Notes: generated by a model not told the origin, from the letters alone. 64,000 nucleotides of DNA from Dehalobacter restrictus DSM 9455 (GCF_000512895.1 NZ_CP007033.1:464001-528000); one strand, 5' to 3'; shown: positions 10,491 to 19,584, counted from the first letter of the stretch. Numbers and translations: made by a program.

Positions 10491-11954
10491 ATGGCGATCA
10501 GACTGTATAATACACTCACGCGCCGCAAAGAGGAGTTTGTGCCGAGGGAACCGGGAAAGGCTTCAATGTACGCCTGCGGCCCCACGACGTATAATTATTT
10601 TCATTTGGGAAATGCCCGGATGCTGGTAGTATTCGATATGATCAGGCGCTACCTGATCCATAAAGGATTTGACGTTACGTATATCCAGAATTTTACCGAC
10701 GTCGATGATAAGATTATTAAACGGGCGGCTGAAGAAGACTGTGACCCGATAGCGCTGGCCGGCAAATATATTAATGAGTACTTTACGGATGCCAAGGCTT
10801 TGAATATTCTTCCTGCCGATATCCACCCGAGAGCCACGGAACATATCCCGGAGATGATTGACATTATCCGCAGGTTGGAGGAAAAGGGCTTAGCCTATAA
10901 TATTGACGGGGATGTCTATTTCGCTGTCGACAAATTCCCGGGATACGGCAAGCTGTCCGGCCGGACTCTTGAAGATATGCAGGCCGGAGCACGTGTAGAG
11001 GTGGACGATAAGAAGCATAACCCGATGGATTTTGCGCTATGGAAAAAAGCCAAAGCGGGAGAACCTTTCTGGGAGAGTCCCTGGGGTAAGGGAAGGCCCG
11101 GCTGGCATATTGAATGTTCAGCGATGTCCTTGAAATACCTCGGGCCTGGGTTTGATATTCATGGGGGCGGAGGCGACCTGGTTTTTCCGCATCATGAGAA
11201 TGAAATTGCGCAGTCCGAAGGCTGTCTGGAGGGTCAGCAGTTTGCGCGGTACTGGATGCATAATGCGTTTATTACCATTAATCAGGAGAAAATGTCCAAA
11301 TCGCTGGGGAACTTCTTTTTGGTCAGAGATGTTACAGGAAAATTCCCGGGAGATGTTATCCGTTTTTATCTGCTCGGAACACACTACCGCAGTCCGCTGG
11401 ATTTTGATGATGAGAAGCTGGTCATGGCCTCTAAAGGACTGGACCGCCTGAAAAACAGCGTGCGTCTGGCCAAAGAGGCCTTGGGCAAAGCGCTGGGTAA
11501 AGAGGGTATGACGTTCGGTATCATTGCTGCGAACCGAGACCAGAAGGCGGATAATGAAATGGCTGAGGCCAGTCTGGAGGCCAGGAATGCTTTCGAACAG
11601 GCTATGGACGATGATTTTAATTCGGCCCAGGCTTATGCAGCCTTATTCGAGCTGGCCAAAGGAATCAATACGTACCTTGCCAAAGTTTCTATAAAGACTG
11701 AATCTCTGGCTGAAGCAGCACAGACTTTGATAGAGCTGGCTGGGATACTTGGATTTGATCTGGAAGCCGAGGCTGAAGTTTTACAGGGGGATTCCGGAAA
11801 ACTGGCCCAGGTTATGGAGCTTGTGATGGAGATCAGAGCCAATGCCCGTAAGAACAAGGACTGGACGACTGCGGATCTCATCAGGGACAGGATTAAAGAA
11901 ATCGGGATTGTGATTGAAGATACCCCTGAGGGTGCCCGCTGGTATTTGAAATAG
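10491..11954 (+). CDS. cysS: Cysteinyl-tRNA synthetase
   Basis: The 487-residue class I synthetase shows [18 protein letters not shown] near residue 24, with the catalytic zinc Cys and the HIGH-like HLGN, and KMSKSLGN near residue 267. A conserved zinc-ligand segment, [10 protein letters not shown], lies in between. The start is ATG 10491 behind AAGGAGG, 20 bases after gltX, so the two are probably cotranscribed. Length and motifs are normal. Confidence 0.96.
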   Translation: MAIRLYNTLTRRKEEFVPREPGKASMYACGPTTYNYFHLGNARMLVVFDMIRRYLIHKGFDVTYIQNFTDVDDKIIKRAAEEDCDPIALAGKYINEYFTDAKALNILPADIHPRATEHIPEMIDIIRRLEEKGLAYNIDGDVYFAVDKFPGYGKLSGRTLEDMQAGARVEVDDKKHNPMDFALWKKAKAGEPFWESPWGKGRPGWHIECSAMSLKYLGPGFDIHGGGGDLVFPHHENEIAQSEGCLEGQQFARYWMHNAFITINQEKMSKSLGNFFLVRDVTGKFPGDVIRFYLLGTHYRSPLDFDDEKLVMASKGLDRLKNSVRLAKEALGKALGKEGMTFGIIAANRDQKADNEMAEASLEARNAFEQAMDDDFNSAQAYAALFELAKGINTYLAKVSIKTESLAEAAQTLIELAGILGFDLEAEAEVLQGDSGKLAQVMELVMEIRANARKNKDWTTADLIRDRIKEIGIVIEDTPEGARWYLK

Positions 11955-11971
11955 TTAAGGGATGATAACAT

Positions 11972-12490
11972 TTGCCTAAGCAAAACGAACCTAAACAGGA
12001 TAACGGCATGCCGGATATTTGGTCGGTACAAATCAATAAACGGTGGCAGGATATTAATATCCTGCTGCTTGCCTATATAGGTGACGCCGTTTACGAATTA
12101 TGGGTACGCAAGCATCTTCTGGAGCAGGACATTGCCAAGGTACAACTCATGCATAAGCGGGCTATTTTCTATGTACAGGCCAAAACGCAAGCAGGTATTC
12201 TGAGGCATCTCATGAACGAACTGGATGAAACGGAAACAGAGGTTGTTCTGAGGGGTCGGAATGCGAAGGGCCACTATCCGCGTAGTGTTGATGTTGTCAC
12301 CTACAGGCATTCTACAGCCTTCGAAGCGCTTATCGGTTACTGGCATATTACTGGCCAAAATACTCGGATGGGCGCGGTTCTAAACAACATAGACGGGATT
12401 CTTGAGACAATGGCGATAGAAAATAGCAAGAAAACAGAAAGAGGTACTTTACCCGAAGAAACCGGAAAACGGGGGGGAGTCGGAACATGA
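11972..12490 (+). CDS. mrnC: Mini-ribonuclease III
   Basis: The 172-residue protein is an RNase III catalytic domain without a double-stranded RNA-binding domain. It matures 23S rRNA in Bacillus. The catalytic helix LAYIGDAVYELWVRKHL (about residues 32-49) and a second acidic motif STAFEALIGYWHI (about 113-125) are present. The start is TTG 11972 behind AAGGGATG. The C-terminal 30 residues are charged and low in complexity. Its end overlaps the next gene by 4 bases. The order cysS-mrnC is conserved in Firmicutes. Confidence 0.94.
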   Translation: MPKQNEPKQDNGMPDIWSVQINKRWQDINILLLAYIGDAVYELWVRKHLLEQDIAKVQLMHKRAIFYVQAKTQAGILRHLMNELDETETEVVLRGRNAKGHYPRSVDVVTYRHSTAFEALIGYWHITGQNTRMGAVLNNIDGILETMAIENSKKTERGTLPEETGKRGGVGT

Positions 12491-13821
12491 AGATCACAAA
12501 CTTTGAACATACCGGACTGGACCGAGTCGCAGCCTGGATTAAACGGAATCATTTAAGCGGGATATCCGCCACGGAACTAAAGAAAGTTCTGAAAACGGTC
12601 AATATATTCTTTGTTGCAGAAGGTATCAACCGGGTTCAGAGCATGCTGCTCTGTGAGCTGAAAGCATCCTATGTACAACAAAGTCAAAGATACGTGGCGC
12701 TTGATCAGGACGCGTTTGCTTTTCCCGACCTGCCGCCAGAAGATTACCACAGAGCCTTGGAGCTCGGGCAGCAAGCATTGGATCTGTATACCAGAATGTG
12801 TGCACTGAAGGAAGGCGGGTTTAAAGGGAGACCTAAGCCTGAGCATTACCTTTACGCGATTCCGATTGAAGATGCCCGCTATATACTGCCGCTCGCGGCA
12901 AAGACGAATCTATCCGTTTCGATGTCCGGGGACAAACTGTGGGAGTTCTTTCTTTTATTCAATGACAGGAAATATGAAGGGATATTCGAGACCCTGAAAA
13001 ATGAGCTGGAAGCCTTCCTTCCGGCTGAATTACGCGCGCTGTTCCCCGATGACTATGACAGTACGGCAGAATTAACAATCATTGAGGACTTCTATCGGAC
13101 AGATTTGGCGAGAATTAATTCCGAAGATGACCTCATCTTATTATCCAGTTGTCAGGATCCGGACATTAAGGCTGGTCTAGGCGCTCTGACCAGCACCCAA
13201 AGCAGGGCGTCTTCCGAGGTTTTGCTGTCCTGGGGGGAGGAAGCTCCAGTTAAGGCGAAAGAAATTGTCCAGAGAGTGCTTGGTTACGGTCATGAAAGTA
13301 TTGCCGAACAGGTCCGGACCACTTTTGGGATGATGTGTTCCTTGGTGACGTATCACCAGCAGGTCCGTCATCGTCTGCCGGAAATGTTCCGGGAAGACTT
13401 CAGTAACCTTTTCAGCGACACAGAAAGACCGGTAATCGTTCCGGATAGCATTCGCAATTCTCCGTTTTTGGAGGAGTTCTTAAATCTGACGGAAGCCTAT
13501 CGGACATTTTCCAGGGAGATTTATCAAAAATTGGGGCTGGGCAAAGCTATGCCGTTTATCCTGAACTGCCAGCTTTTAAAAATGATTATGTCCACAAATG
13601 CGAGGATAGACAATCAGATGCTCTCGGAAAGGACCTGCCTGAACGCCCAGTGGGAAATCAGAAAGCTCGCAGTCAAGAAACTGAAGATCCTCAGAGAATT
13701 ATCCGGTGTACTCTATGAAAAAGCACTGCCGCCCTGTCTGGTCAGCAAATGCCATGAAGGGAAGATGACCTGCGGCAAACAGCAGGAAGTAAGAGATCTG
13801 TTCTATTTCAGGCAAAAGTAA
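12487..13821 (+). CDS. thyX: Tandem two-domain ThyX-like protein (FAD-dependent thymidylate synthase family)
   Basis: At 444 residues it is about twice the length of ordinary ThyX (210-250). The first half has an SQRY-like motif (VQQSQRYVALDQD) and a ThyX-like ARYILPLAAKTNLSVSM core. The second half has GYGHESIAEQVRTTF, a YHQQVRHR motif and an AQWEIRKLA helix. Neither half shows the complete RHRx7S signature: the first lacks RHR, and in the second residue 8 after RHR is Asp, with Ser two places later. The C-terminus has three cysteines (CLVSKC, MTC). The active site may be split between the repeats, or the protein may do something related. The order mrnC-thyX matches other clostridia. folA follows after 81 bases. 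Confidence 0.82.
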   Translation: MKITNFEHTGLDRVAAWIKRNHLSGISATELKKVLKTVNIFFVAEGINRVQSMLLCELKASYVQQSQRYVALDQDAFAFPDLPPEDYHRALELGQQALDLYTRMCALKEGGFKGRPKPEHYLYAIPIEDARYILPLAAKTNLSVSMSGDKLWEFFLLFNDRKYEGIFETLKNELEAFLPAELRALFPDDYDSTAELTIIEDFYRTDLARINSEDDLILLSSCQDPDIKAGLGALTSTQSRASSEVLLSWGEEAPVKAKEIVQRVLGYGHESIAEQVRTTFGMMCSLVTYHQQVRHRLPEMFREDFSNLFSDTERPVIVPDSIRNSPFLEEFLNLTEAYRTFSREIYQKLGLGKAMPFILNCQLLKMIMSTNARIDNQMLSERTCLNAQWEIRKLAVKKLKILRELSGVLYEKALPPCLVSKCHEGKMTCGKQQEVRDLFYFRQK

Positions 13822-13902
13822 CGGCTGCGCACTACATGCAGCATTTTATTATCTTCAGAGGATTTGCCGCGTTGTTCTGAAAATTTTTTAGGGGGCTAAT
13901 GA

Positions 13903-14391
13903 ATGAAAGCAATCGTTTCGGTAGATCAAAACTGGGGTATTGGCTATAAAGGAGACCTGCTGCTGAAAATTCCGGAAGATATGAAGTTTTTTAAGCAGAT
14001 GACTGTTGGCAAGGTCGTGGTCATGGGCAGAGGAACCTATGAATCATTGCCGGGAAAAGAGCCCTTAAAGGGCAGAACGAATATTATCCTGAGCACAAAC
14101 AAGGATTTTCAGGATGAAAGATTTATTATCTGTCATTCTCTGGAGGACCTGCTTCAGGAGCTGAAAAAATACCCTTCGGACGATATCTGTGTGATTGGCG
14201 GAGAATCACTTTTTCAGCTGCTCATGCCCTATCTGAATGAACTGTATGTAACAAAAATCAGGCACACATTCCCTGCGGATAAGCATCTTAGGAATGTCGA
14301 TGAAGATGACAACTGGAAAGTCGAGTCTGAAGGTGAATTGCAAACTTATAATGACATTCAGTACAGTGTTGTAAAATATATAAGAAAGTGA
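13903..14391 (+). CDS. folA: Dihydrofolate reductase
   Basis: The 162-residue enzyme reduces dihydrofolate to tetrahydrofolate with NADPH. It shows the N-terminal IVSVDQNWGIGYKGDLL loop, the PEDMKFFKQMT helix containing the substrate-binding acidic residue, VVMGRGTYESLPG, and the nucleotide-binding CVIGGESLFQLLMP. A GGGGG ribosome site precedes ATG 13903. Having DHFR beside a ThyX-type protein is notable: classical ThyA makes dihydrofolate, while ThyX does not, so DHFR here is not explained simply by thymidylate synthesis. Confidence 0.94.
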   Translation: MKAIVSVDQNWGIGYKGDLLLKIPEDMKFFKQMTVGKVVVMGRGTYESLPGKEPLKGRTNIILSTNKDFQDERFIICHSLEDLLQELKKYPSDDICVIGGESLFQLLMPYLNELYVTKIRHTFPADKHLRNVDEDDNWKVESEGELQTYNDIQYSVVKYIRK

Positions 14392-14458
14392 ACGTCGTAA
14401 TATACAAATTTTAAAGGTTAGTATGCTTACAATAAACTTTCGGAAGGGGAAACCGGCA

Positions 14459-15196
14459 TTGGAAGAAAATATTGTGTGCGGGCGCAACGCTGTGACCGAA
14501 CTGATCAAATCCGGGAATCCGGTGAATAAAGTGCTGATCAAAAATGAAAAGGGGCAGGGAAGAAATTCGGACATACTGCATCTACTTAAAGCGCGCGGCA
14601 TACCGTACCAATTTGTGGAGAATACTGTCCTGGACAAATATACTGCCGGAGAAAAGCATCAGGGAGTGGTGGCATTTGCTGCTGCCAAAGAATATGCAGA
14701 ACCATCCGATATTTTGGAGATAGCAAGGCAAAGAGGGGAAGATCCATTTATCCTTGTTCTGGATGAGATCGAGGATCCGCATAATTTAGGGGCTCTTCTT
14801 CGAACTGCCGATGCAGCGGGTGTTCATGGGGTGATCATTCCCAAAAGAAGAAGTGCCGCACTCACGCCAGCTGTCGGCAGAACGTCGGCCGGAGCTGTGG
14901 AATATGTGCCTGTGGCCAGAGTAAGCAACCTTGTCCAGACACTTAAATATCTCAAAGAAGAGGGCTGCTGGGTATCCGGTGCGGAAGCAGGCGGCAAAGA
15001 TATCTATCAGGCGGAACTGAAAGGGCCAAGGGTCGTCGTCATTGGCGGAGAGGATAAGGGACTCGGGAGACTGATCCGGGAAACCTGCGATGAAATTATA
15101 TCCTTGCCAATGTATGGCAGAATTTCATCTTTGAATGCCAGCGTAGCCGGATCCATTATCATGTATGAGGTCCGGAGACAGAGAAATCAGACTTAA
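14459..15196 (+). CDS. rlmB: RlmB-type 23S rRNA 2'-O-ribose methyltransferase
   Basis: This SPOUT-family methyltransferase of about 245 residues has an N-terminal substrate-binding domain (VCGRNAVTELIKSGN) and the three SPOUT motifs: DEIEDPHNLGALLRTADAAG, VVVIGGEDKGLGRLI, and ISLPMYGRISSLNASVAG, which form the trefoil knot and the SAM site. The start is taken as TTG 14459 behind GGAAGGGGA; an in-frame ATG at 14423 would add 12 residues that the family lacks. It belongs to the conserved cysS-mrnC-rlmB string. The small NYN-domain gene yacP, usual between rlmB and sigH, is missing. Confidence 0.92.
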   Translation: MEENIVCGRNAVTELIKSGNPVNKVLIKNEKGQGRNSDILHLLKARGIPYQFVENTVLDKYTAGEKHQGVVAFAAAKEYAEPSDILEIARQRGEDPFILVLDEIEDPHNLGALLRTADAAGVHGVIIPKRRSAALTPAVGRTSAGAVEYVPVARVSNLVQTLKYLKEEGCWVSGAEAGGKDIYQAELKGPRVVVIGGEDKGLGRLIRETCDEIISLPMYGRISSLNASVAGSIIMYEVRRQRNQT

Positions 15197-15222
15197 TCTG
15201 CCATATCCCGCCAATCTTCATC

Positions 15223-15252
15223 TTGACGCTATTTGTGCATTTCAGGTATAAT
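15223..15252 (+). promoter_or_regulatory. Sigma-A type promoter of sigH
   Basis: TTGACG at 15223-15228, an 18-base spacer and a perfect TATAAT at 15247-15252, about 70 bases before the sigH start. In Bacillus sigH is transcribed from a sigma-A promoter under AbrB control; no AbrB site can be judged by eye. Confidence 0.65.
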
Positions 15253-15321
15253 TGTTTTGTTATAAGCATATAATGGAGGCTTCAGCGTTACCTTCGTGAA
15301 TCGGTTTCGGGAGGGATGGAC

Positions 15322-15975
15322 TTGACTTACAGTATCCAGACAGAGATTCCAGAAGAATTCGAGGCTAATGAATACATAGCGGATGAGGAACTAGTTGAGT
15401 TAGCAAAGATCGGTGACGCAGAAGCTCAGGAGTACTTAATCAATAAGTACAAGAATTTTGTCAGGGCAAAAGCCAGATCGTATTTCTTGATCGGCGCGGA
15501 TAGGGAAGATATCATTCAAGAAGGCATGATTGGACTGTATAAAGCAATTCGTGACTTCCGTGGGGACAAGCTCTCCTCTTTCAGAGCATTTGCCGAGTTA
15601 TGCATAACTCGGCAGATCATTACAGCAATCAAGACGGCTACCAGACAAAAGCATATTCCGCTCAATTCGTACGTATCACTGAACAAACCTATTTACGATG
15701 AGGATTCCGACAGGACGCTCTTGGATGTTATTTCTGGAAATAAGATCACGGATCCCGAGGAACTAATCATCAGCAGGGAAGAATTTGACGATATTGAAGA
15801 AAAAATGGGCGAGATTTTAAGTTCGCTCGAATGGGAAGTGCTGATGTCCTATCTTGAAGGCAAATCTTATCAGGAGATTGCCGTTGATCTCGACAGGCAT
15901 GTCAAATCCATTGACAATGCACTGCAGCGGGTCAAGCGAAAGTTGGAAAGGTATCTGGAGCACAGAGGGGCCTAA
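15322..15975 (+). CDS. sigH: RNA polymerase sigma factor SigH (Spo0H)
   Basis: The sigma-70 family factor of about 217 residues controls entry into sporulation in relatives. Region 2 contains DIIQEGMIGLYKAIRDFR and SSFRAFAELCITRQIITAI; region 4 has the helix-turn-helix SYQEIAVDLDRHVKSIDNAL. The start is uncertain: GGGAGGG directly abuts ATG 15316 but is well spaced for TTG 15322, which is chosen. It stands alone behind its own promoter and is followed by the tRNA genes. Confidence 0.93.
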   Translation: MTYSIQTEIPEEFEANEYIADEELVELAKIGDAEAQEYLINKYKNFVRAKARSYFLIGADREDIIQEGMIGLYKAIRDFRGDKLSSFRAFAELCITRQIITAIKTATRQKHIPLNSYVSLNKPIYDEDSDRTLLDVISGNKITDPEELIISREEFDDIEEKMGEILSSLEWEVLMSYLEGKSYQEIAVDLDRHVKSIDNALQRVKRKLERYLEHRGA

Positions 15976-16048
15976 AATTCCATACAATATGAATAGAATC
16001 ACACACTCTGTTTTGTAAATTATTCCAGAAAAAAAACACTTTTTTTTG

Positions 16049-16078
16049 TTGACAAGTGGCCGTAATCTTTGATACAAT
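16049..16078 (+). promoter_or_regulatory. Promoter of the tRNA cluster
   Basis: TTGACA at 16049-16054, an 18-base spacer and TACAAT at 16073-16078, ending 15 bases before the first tRNA. An A8/T8 stretch just upstream (16029-16048) resembles an A/T-rich upstream element. Confidence 0.7.
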
Positions 16079-16093
16079 ACGTTGGTGTCCAAT

Positions 16094-16169
16094 GCCGATG
16101 TAGCTCAATTGGTAGAGCAGCTGATTTGTAATCAGCAGGTTGCGGGTTCGAGTCCCATCGTCGGCTCCA
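16094..16169 (+). tRNA. tRNA-Thr (TGT)
   Basis: A complete 76-base cloverleaf. The acceptor stem GCCGATG/CGTCGGC has one G-T wobble. The anticodon loop TTTGTAA gives anticodon TGT. The T arm carries GTTCGAG. The 3' CCA is encoded. It is the first gene of a three-tRNA cluster after sigH. Confidence 0.97.
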
Positions 16170-16177
16170 ATTGAAAT

Positions 16178-16261
16178 GGGTAGGTGGCCGAGTGGTTAAA
16201 GGCGGCAGACTGTAAATCTGTTCCGAAAGGTACGGTGGTTCGAATCCATCCCTGCCCACCA
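16178..16261 (+). tRNA. tRNA-Tyr (GTA)
   Basis: An 84-base class II tRNA with a long variable arm (TTCCGAAAGGTACGG region). The acceptor stem GGGTAGG/CCTGCCC has one wobble pair. Anticodon GTA sits in the stem-loop CAGACTGTAAATCTG. The CCA end is encoded. It lies 8 bases after tRNA-Thr. Confidence 0.97.
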
Positions 16262-16302
16262 TTCTATAATTGGAGATATCGAGCTGGAACTTTATTTAAC
16301 AT

Positions 16303-16377
<75 letters not shown>

Positions 16378-16386
16378 AAGAAAATT

Positions 16387-16417
16387 AAAGCCTTAGACAA
16401 ATGTCTAAGGCTTTTGT
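16387..16417 (+). terminator. Intrinsic terminator of the tRNA cluster
   Basis: An almost uninterrupted stem, AAAGCCTTAGACA/TGTCTAAGGCTTT, with a very small loop and a T-rich tail, lies 10 bases after tRNA-fMet. Because of the A-rich 5' flank it could also end transcription of the reverse-strand genes beyond it. Confidence 0.85.
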
Positions 16418-16484
16418 ATTGTATCCTAGTGATTCCTACAAACTGAATTTTTAAACCACAAAAACCCATTTTCTTGTTCCTCCT

Positions 16485-16952
16485 TTATTTATTCATCAGA
16501 CTTACATAGGCACTCAGTTCAATATCATCAATCAGGAAATTTACGACAATCGATTTTGGCACGGGTAGGGTCGCCTCACCGTTCTCGCTGATCATAAGGG
16601 TCGGAGGCGAGATATCCAGATCAGTGATACCAATTTTTGTGAACTGCGTGCACGTATTAGCACAGACCATATTTCCCATTTCAGAAATTGCGCTTCTGGC
16701 CATAGCATCCAGTTCAGCCACCGGCATACCCATCATCATTTTAGAGGCAAACTTTTTGGCAGCTTCAATATCCATCCCGAATAGGATCGCGCCTTTCACT
16801 GTTCCGAAAAGTGAGATATTCAGAAGAATACCGTTGTACTGAAAGGCCGCTTCTATTTTGGATACCTTGCGCCGTTCGACCGACTGGAAGCCGAGCTGCG
16901 GCAGAACTTCTGTAAAAGCAGTCAGAAGAGGATTAATGATACTTACATCCAT
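16485..16952 (-). CDS. cheX: CheX-family phosphatase-like protein
   Basis: The 155-residue protein belongs to the CheC/CheX/FliY family, which removes phosphate from response regulators. The signature helix SEMGNMVCAN (about residues 89-98) contains the E-x-x-N pair needed for catalysis. A hydrophobic sheet region with GAILFGM precedes it. Its start overlaps the end of the upstream REC-CheX gene by 10 bases, so the two are translated together. No chemotaxis genes are near, so its partner is probably the REC domain next door. Confidence 0.88.
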   Translation of the reverse strand: MDVSIINPLLTAFTEVLPQLGFQSVERRKVSKIEAAFQYNGILLNISLFGTVKGAILFGMDIEAAKKFASKMMMGMPVAELDAMARSAISEMGNMVCANTCTQFTKIGITDLDISPPTLMISENGEATLPVPKSIVVNFLIDDIELSAYVSLMNK

Positions 16953-17806
16953 ATACTCGACCCCTTCTTAAAACCAACACCTAGGAAAATATTCCCGAAG
17001 TTGGTTCCTGCCGTCACGGCATCCATTTTAAGATTCGGACTCATAATTTCGGTCCCGGTACCGTAAAACAGACTGGGTGGAGAAACGCTCAGACTATAAG
17101 TTTTATCGGACTTATTCAGCATCGAGCAGGCAACTCCGGCAATAATATTGGCCAATTCGGCAACCATGGACAATACCTCTTCACGGTTTCTATGAGCGCG
17201 TTTCAGGAGCATCTCAACAATTCTTTCCGCTGTCTCCATCGACATATCTAAGATCATAGATCCGGAGTGGCGGCCGATCAGCCCGATAACAGCTGTAATT
17301 CCCTGGGATAAGTAATGGTCTCCAAAATTTTCGTATGAAGCAAAAGAAACGGGTGATTTGGTCATCCGGGCAATATTCTGGGTTAGAGATTCCTTAAAGG
17401 TTTCCAGACCATAGGCAAGCAGATGGTCATAATGAATATCCGGTGCCATAACGTTGTTGATCATCTGGACCAGGTAGTCGCTGTCAACAGGTTTTTGAAT
17501 GTATCCGGAAATCCCGATGCGGCGCGCTTCAACTTCCGATTCTTCATCTTTCATCGAGCTGACAAGAATAATCTTTGCATTGGGGTCTTTTACAAAAAGG
17601 GCACGGCTGCACTCAAATCCGTCCATATCCGGCATAACAATATCCATCGTTACGACATCGGGTCTGCACCGTTCATATGTTTCGATTAAGCTGTCGTAGG
17701 AATCGGCTTCCCCGACGACTTCCAAGCCGCTGTCGCGAAGTATTTCCACAATGAGTGTTCTTGAAAACAGAGAGTCGTCAACGACCATTACTTTTATTGC
17801 ACTCAC
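16943..17806 (-). CDS. Response regulator receiver fused to a CheX-like domain
   Basis: The 287-residue protein has an N-terminal receiver (about 1-122) with the acid pair VVDDS, the phosphoacceptor Asp in TMDIVMPDMDG (about residue 54) and the conserved lysine in IQKPV (about 104). The C-terminal half (about 130-287) is a CheX-type domain with an E-x-x-N pair in VAELANIIAG. A phosphatase-like output fused to its own receiver suggests self-limiting signalling or regulated phosphatase action. It is the first gene of a two-gene minus-strand operon. No histidine kinase lies nearby. Confidence 0.88.
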   Translation of the reverse strand: MSAIKVMVVDDSLFSRTLIVEILRDSGLEVVGEADSYDSLIETYERCRPDVVTMDIVMPDMDGFECSRALFVKDPNAKIILVSSMKDEESEVEARRIGISGYIQKPVDSDYLVQMINNVMAPDIHYDHLLAYGLETFKESLTQNIARMTKSPVSFASYENFGDHYLSQGITAVIGLIGRHSGSMILDMSMETAERIVEMLLKRAHRNREEVLSMVAELANIIAGVACSMLNKSDKTYSLSVSPPSLFYGTGTEIMSPNLKMDAVTAGTNFGNIFLGVGFKKGSSIWM

Positions 17807-17953
17807 TTTTTCGGATTACCCCCATTCAATGCCAGTACTAAGGTACTAGTCAATATGCACTCTAAATTATAGCAAGTAATTTTTGGGATTGCTATCATTG
17901 ATATGGGGTTATCAATAAATAGAACAAATTTAACCGGTCTAATTCAAAAACAA

Positions 17954-17973
17954 AGCCAGGCTGTTGCCTGGCT
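17954..17973 (-). terminator. Intrinsic terminator after tlp (possibly bidirectional)
   Basis: A perfect 8-bp stem, AGCCAGGC/GCCTGGCT, with a TGTT loop. On the minus strand it is followed by TTTGTTTTTG, 14 bases after the tlp stop. On the plus strand CTATTTTTT follows, so it may work in both directions. Confidence 0.75.
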
Positions 17974-17987
17974 GCTATTTTTTGGAT

Positions 17988-18215
17988 CTATTCATACTCT
18001 CTTTTTTTATCCAGGGCTTCGTCCCGGATTTCCGCCCTCATTCCGTTTAGCGCATCACGCCTCCGTTCGTTCTTCTCTTTCAGATCTTTCTTACTTTTAG
18101 GATCATCAGTTTTCGCAATCATTTCATCAGCAAGCTCCATATTCTGGATCGTGTGATTAATATTTTTTTGGATTCTGTCGGCATTATCCCTGCGGTCATC
18201 CGGATTGTGTTTCAT
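17988..18215 (-). CDS. tlp: Tlp, small acid-soluble spore protein
   Basis: The 75-residue, highly charged protein matches the Tlp family of spore-core proteins: it starts NPDDRRDNADRIQKNINHTI and contains LKEKNERRRDALNGMR. The ATG at 18215 is chosen over an in-frame ATG at 18242 because an AGGAGGA site lies correctly before it and family members begin at this point. Tlp is made in the forespore under sigma-G/F control in Bacillus. It is direct evidence that the host forms spores. Confidence 0.88.
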   Translation of the reverse strand: MKHNPDDRRDNADRIQKNINHTIQNMELADEMIAKTDDPKSKKDLKEKNERRRDALNGMRAEIRDEALDKKREYE

Positions 18216-18303
18216 TAATACTGTTCCTCCTTTGGTCTGCACTTAAAAAAATTTGTTGCAAGTATATTGTTTGAGGAGTGAACAAGTCTTATACCATAAA
18301 ATT

Positions 18304-19584
18304 TTAAAGCAGTTTCTTTACATTGTATAAAGATCTTAAAACCAGCCAGTTCTGGGGAAAATATCTTCCGATCGTCCAGTAGCTTATGCCCCCGATCCGA
18401 AATTCTTTGGCCAGGGTCAGTTTGGCATAGATGCTTCGGGCATCTTCAAACCATACTTCGTGCTTTTTGCTGGCATCGTCGTAGTAGGTAAAATACGGAG
18501 ACTGCGCTGTTGAATCATAATGGATTGCTATCTTTTCAGTTCTGGCCAGATCTACCGCCCCGCTGTTGGAGACTGTTCTGGCGGCAGTACCGGAAACGTA
18601 TGGAAGGGTCCAGTCATAGCCATAATTGGGGATACCCATAAAGATTTTCTGTCTCGGAATAGCCGACACCGCATAGGTCAATACTTTGCGCACTTCATTT
18701 ACAGGAGCGACTGCTTTGGGTGGGCTGTAGGTGTAGCCCCATTCATAGGTCATTAGGATGACGTGGTTGGCCAGAGCCCCGTGAACAGGATAGTCATGGG
18801 CTTCGTATAGCAGACCTTTTTGATCGGCAGTCAGCTTAGGAGCGAGAGCTGTCGTCACAGGATAGCCTAAAGGGCGGAGCGTATTAACGATCCTTCGGAG
18901 AAAGTTGTTATAGTTTTCCCGGTCGGATGGATAGATATATTCAAAATCAATATCGAGGCCGTAATAGTTTTTTTCTCTCAGCGTTCTGATAACCTGACTG
19001 ATTAAAGTATTCTGAGCAGTCTGGTTCGTCAGGATGGATCTGGCCAGCGTACTGTTGAAGCTTCCGCCCTGCTGGATATTCGTAATGACCATTAGTGGAG
19101 CTGTCTGGGCTTCTCTTGCTGCCTGAATCAGCGGTTCATCCGGAATCGTATTCAGGGTGCCGTCCGCGTTGACCTGATAACTGAAGATACTAAGATATGT
19201 AAGATGGCGAAGGCTTTTTCGGAGAATGTCTCTGTTAATATTCGGAAAGGCATACCCGTTCACTTCTATCGTTCCATAGCTGGCAGCTGCTGCCGGAATC
19301 GCAATAGTCTGACCGGCATAGATACGGCTCGGATCTGTTATCCGTGGATTGGCGGCGAGTAAAGCATTCACCGTTACTCCGTGTTTTTGGGCAATCAGAT
19401 AAAGCGACTCACCGGCGGTAACCGTATGTGTCCCGCTACTTTCCAGAATGACCAGCGTCTGCCCGACAACCAGCTGATTTGGATTGGTCAGTTCATTATC
19501 CGCAATTATTTTCTGGGGTGAGACCCCGTATTTGCGGGCAATGGAATAGATGCTCTGTCCTGAGCTTACAACATGAATTTTCAA
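18304..19584 (-). CDS. LysM-GH18 spore cortex hydrolase, SleL/YaaH-like
   Basis: The protein has about 426 residues. Two LysM domains (about residues 1-45 and 50-95; HVVSSGQSIYSIARKYGVS and HTVTAGESLYLIAQKHGVT) bind peptidoglycan. A glycoside hydrolase 18 domain follows, with the catalytic D-x-D-x-E motif in YGLDIDFEY. The architecture matches SleL/YaaH, an N-acetylglucosaminidase that acts on cortex fragments during germination. The TTG at 19584 follows GGAAGTG well; an ATG at 19605 has no good ribosome site. There is no signal peptide, as is usual for YaaH. It stands beside tlp. Confidence 0.9.
   Translation of the reverse strand: MKIHVVSSGQSIYSIARKYGVSPQKIIADNELTNPNQLVVGQTLVILESSGTHTVTAGESLYLIAQKHGVTVNALLAANPRITDPSRIYAGQTIAIPAAAASYGTIEVNGYAFPNINRDILRKSLRHLTYLSIFSYQVNADGTLNTIPDEPLIQAAREAQTAPLMVITNIQQGGSFNSTLARSILTNQTAQNTLISQVIRTLREKNYYGLDIDFEYIYPSDRENYNNFLRRIVNTLRPLGYPVTTALAPKLTADQKGLLYEAHDYPVHGALANHVILMTYEWGYTYSPPKAVAPVNEVRKVLTYAVSAIPRQKIFMGIPNYGYDWTLPYVSGTAARTVSNSGAVDLARTEKIAIHYDSTAQSPYFTYYDDASKKHEVWFEDARSIYAKLTLAKEFRIGGISYWTIGRYFPQNWLVLRSLYNVKKLL

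Noticed and set aside
16029-16048. A8-CAC-T8 as a terminator for sigH
   Set aside because: A pure A/T stem with a 3-base loop would be very weak; it is better seen as an A/T-rich region upstream of the tRNA promoter.
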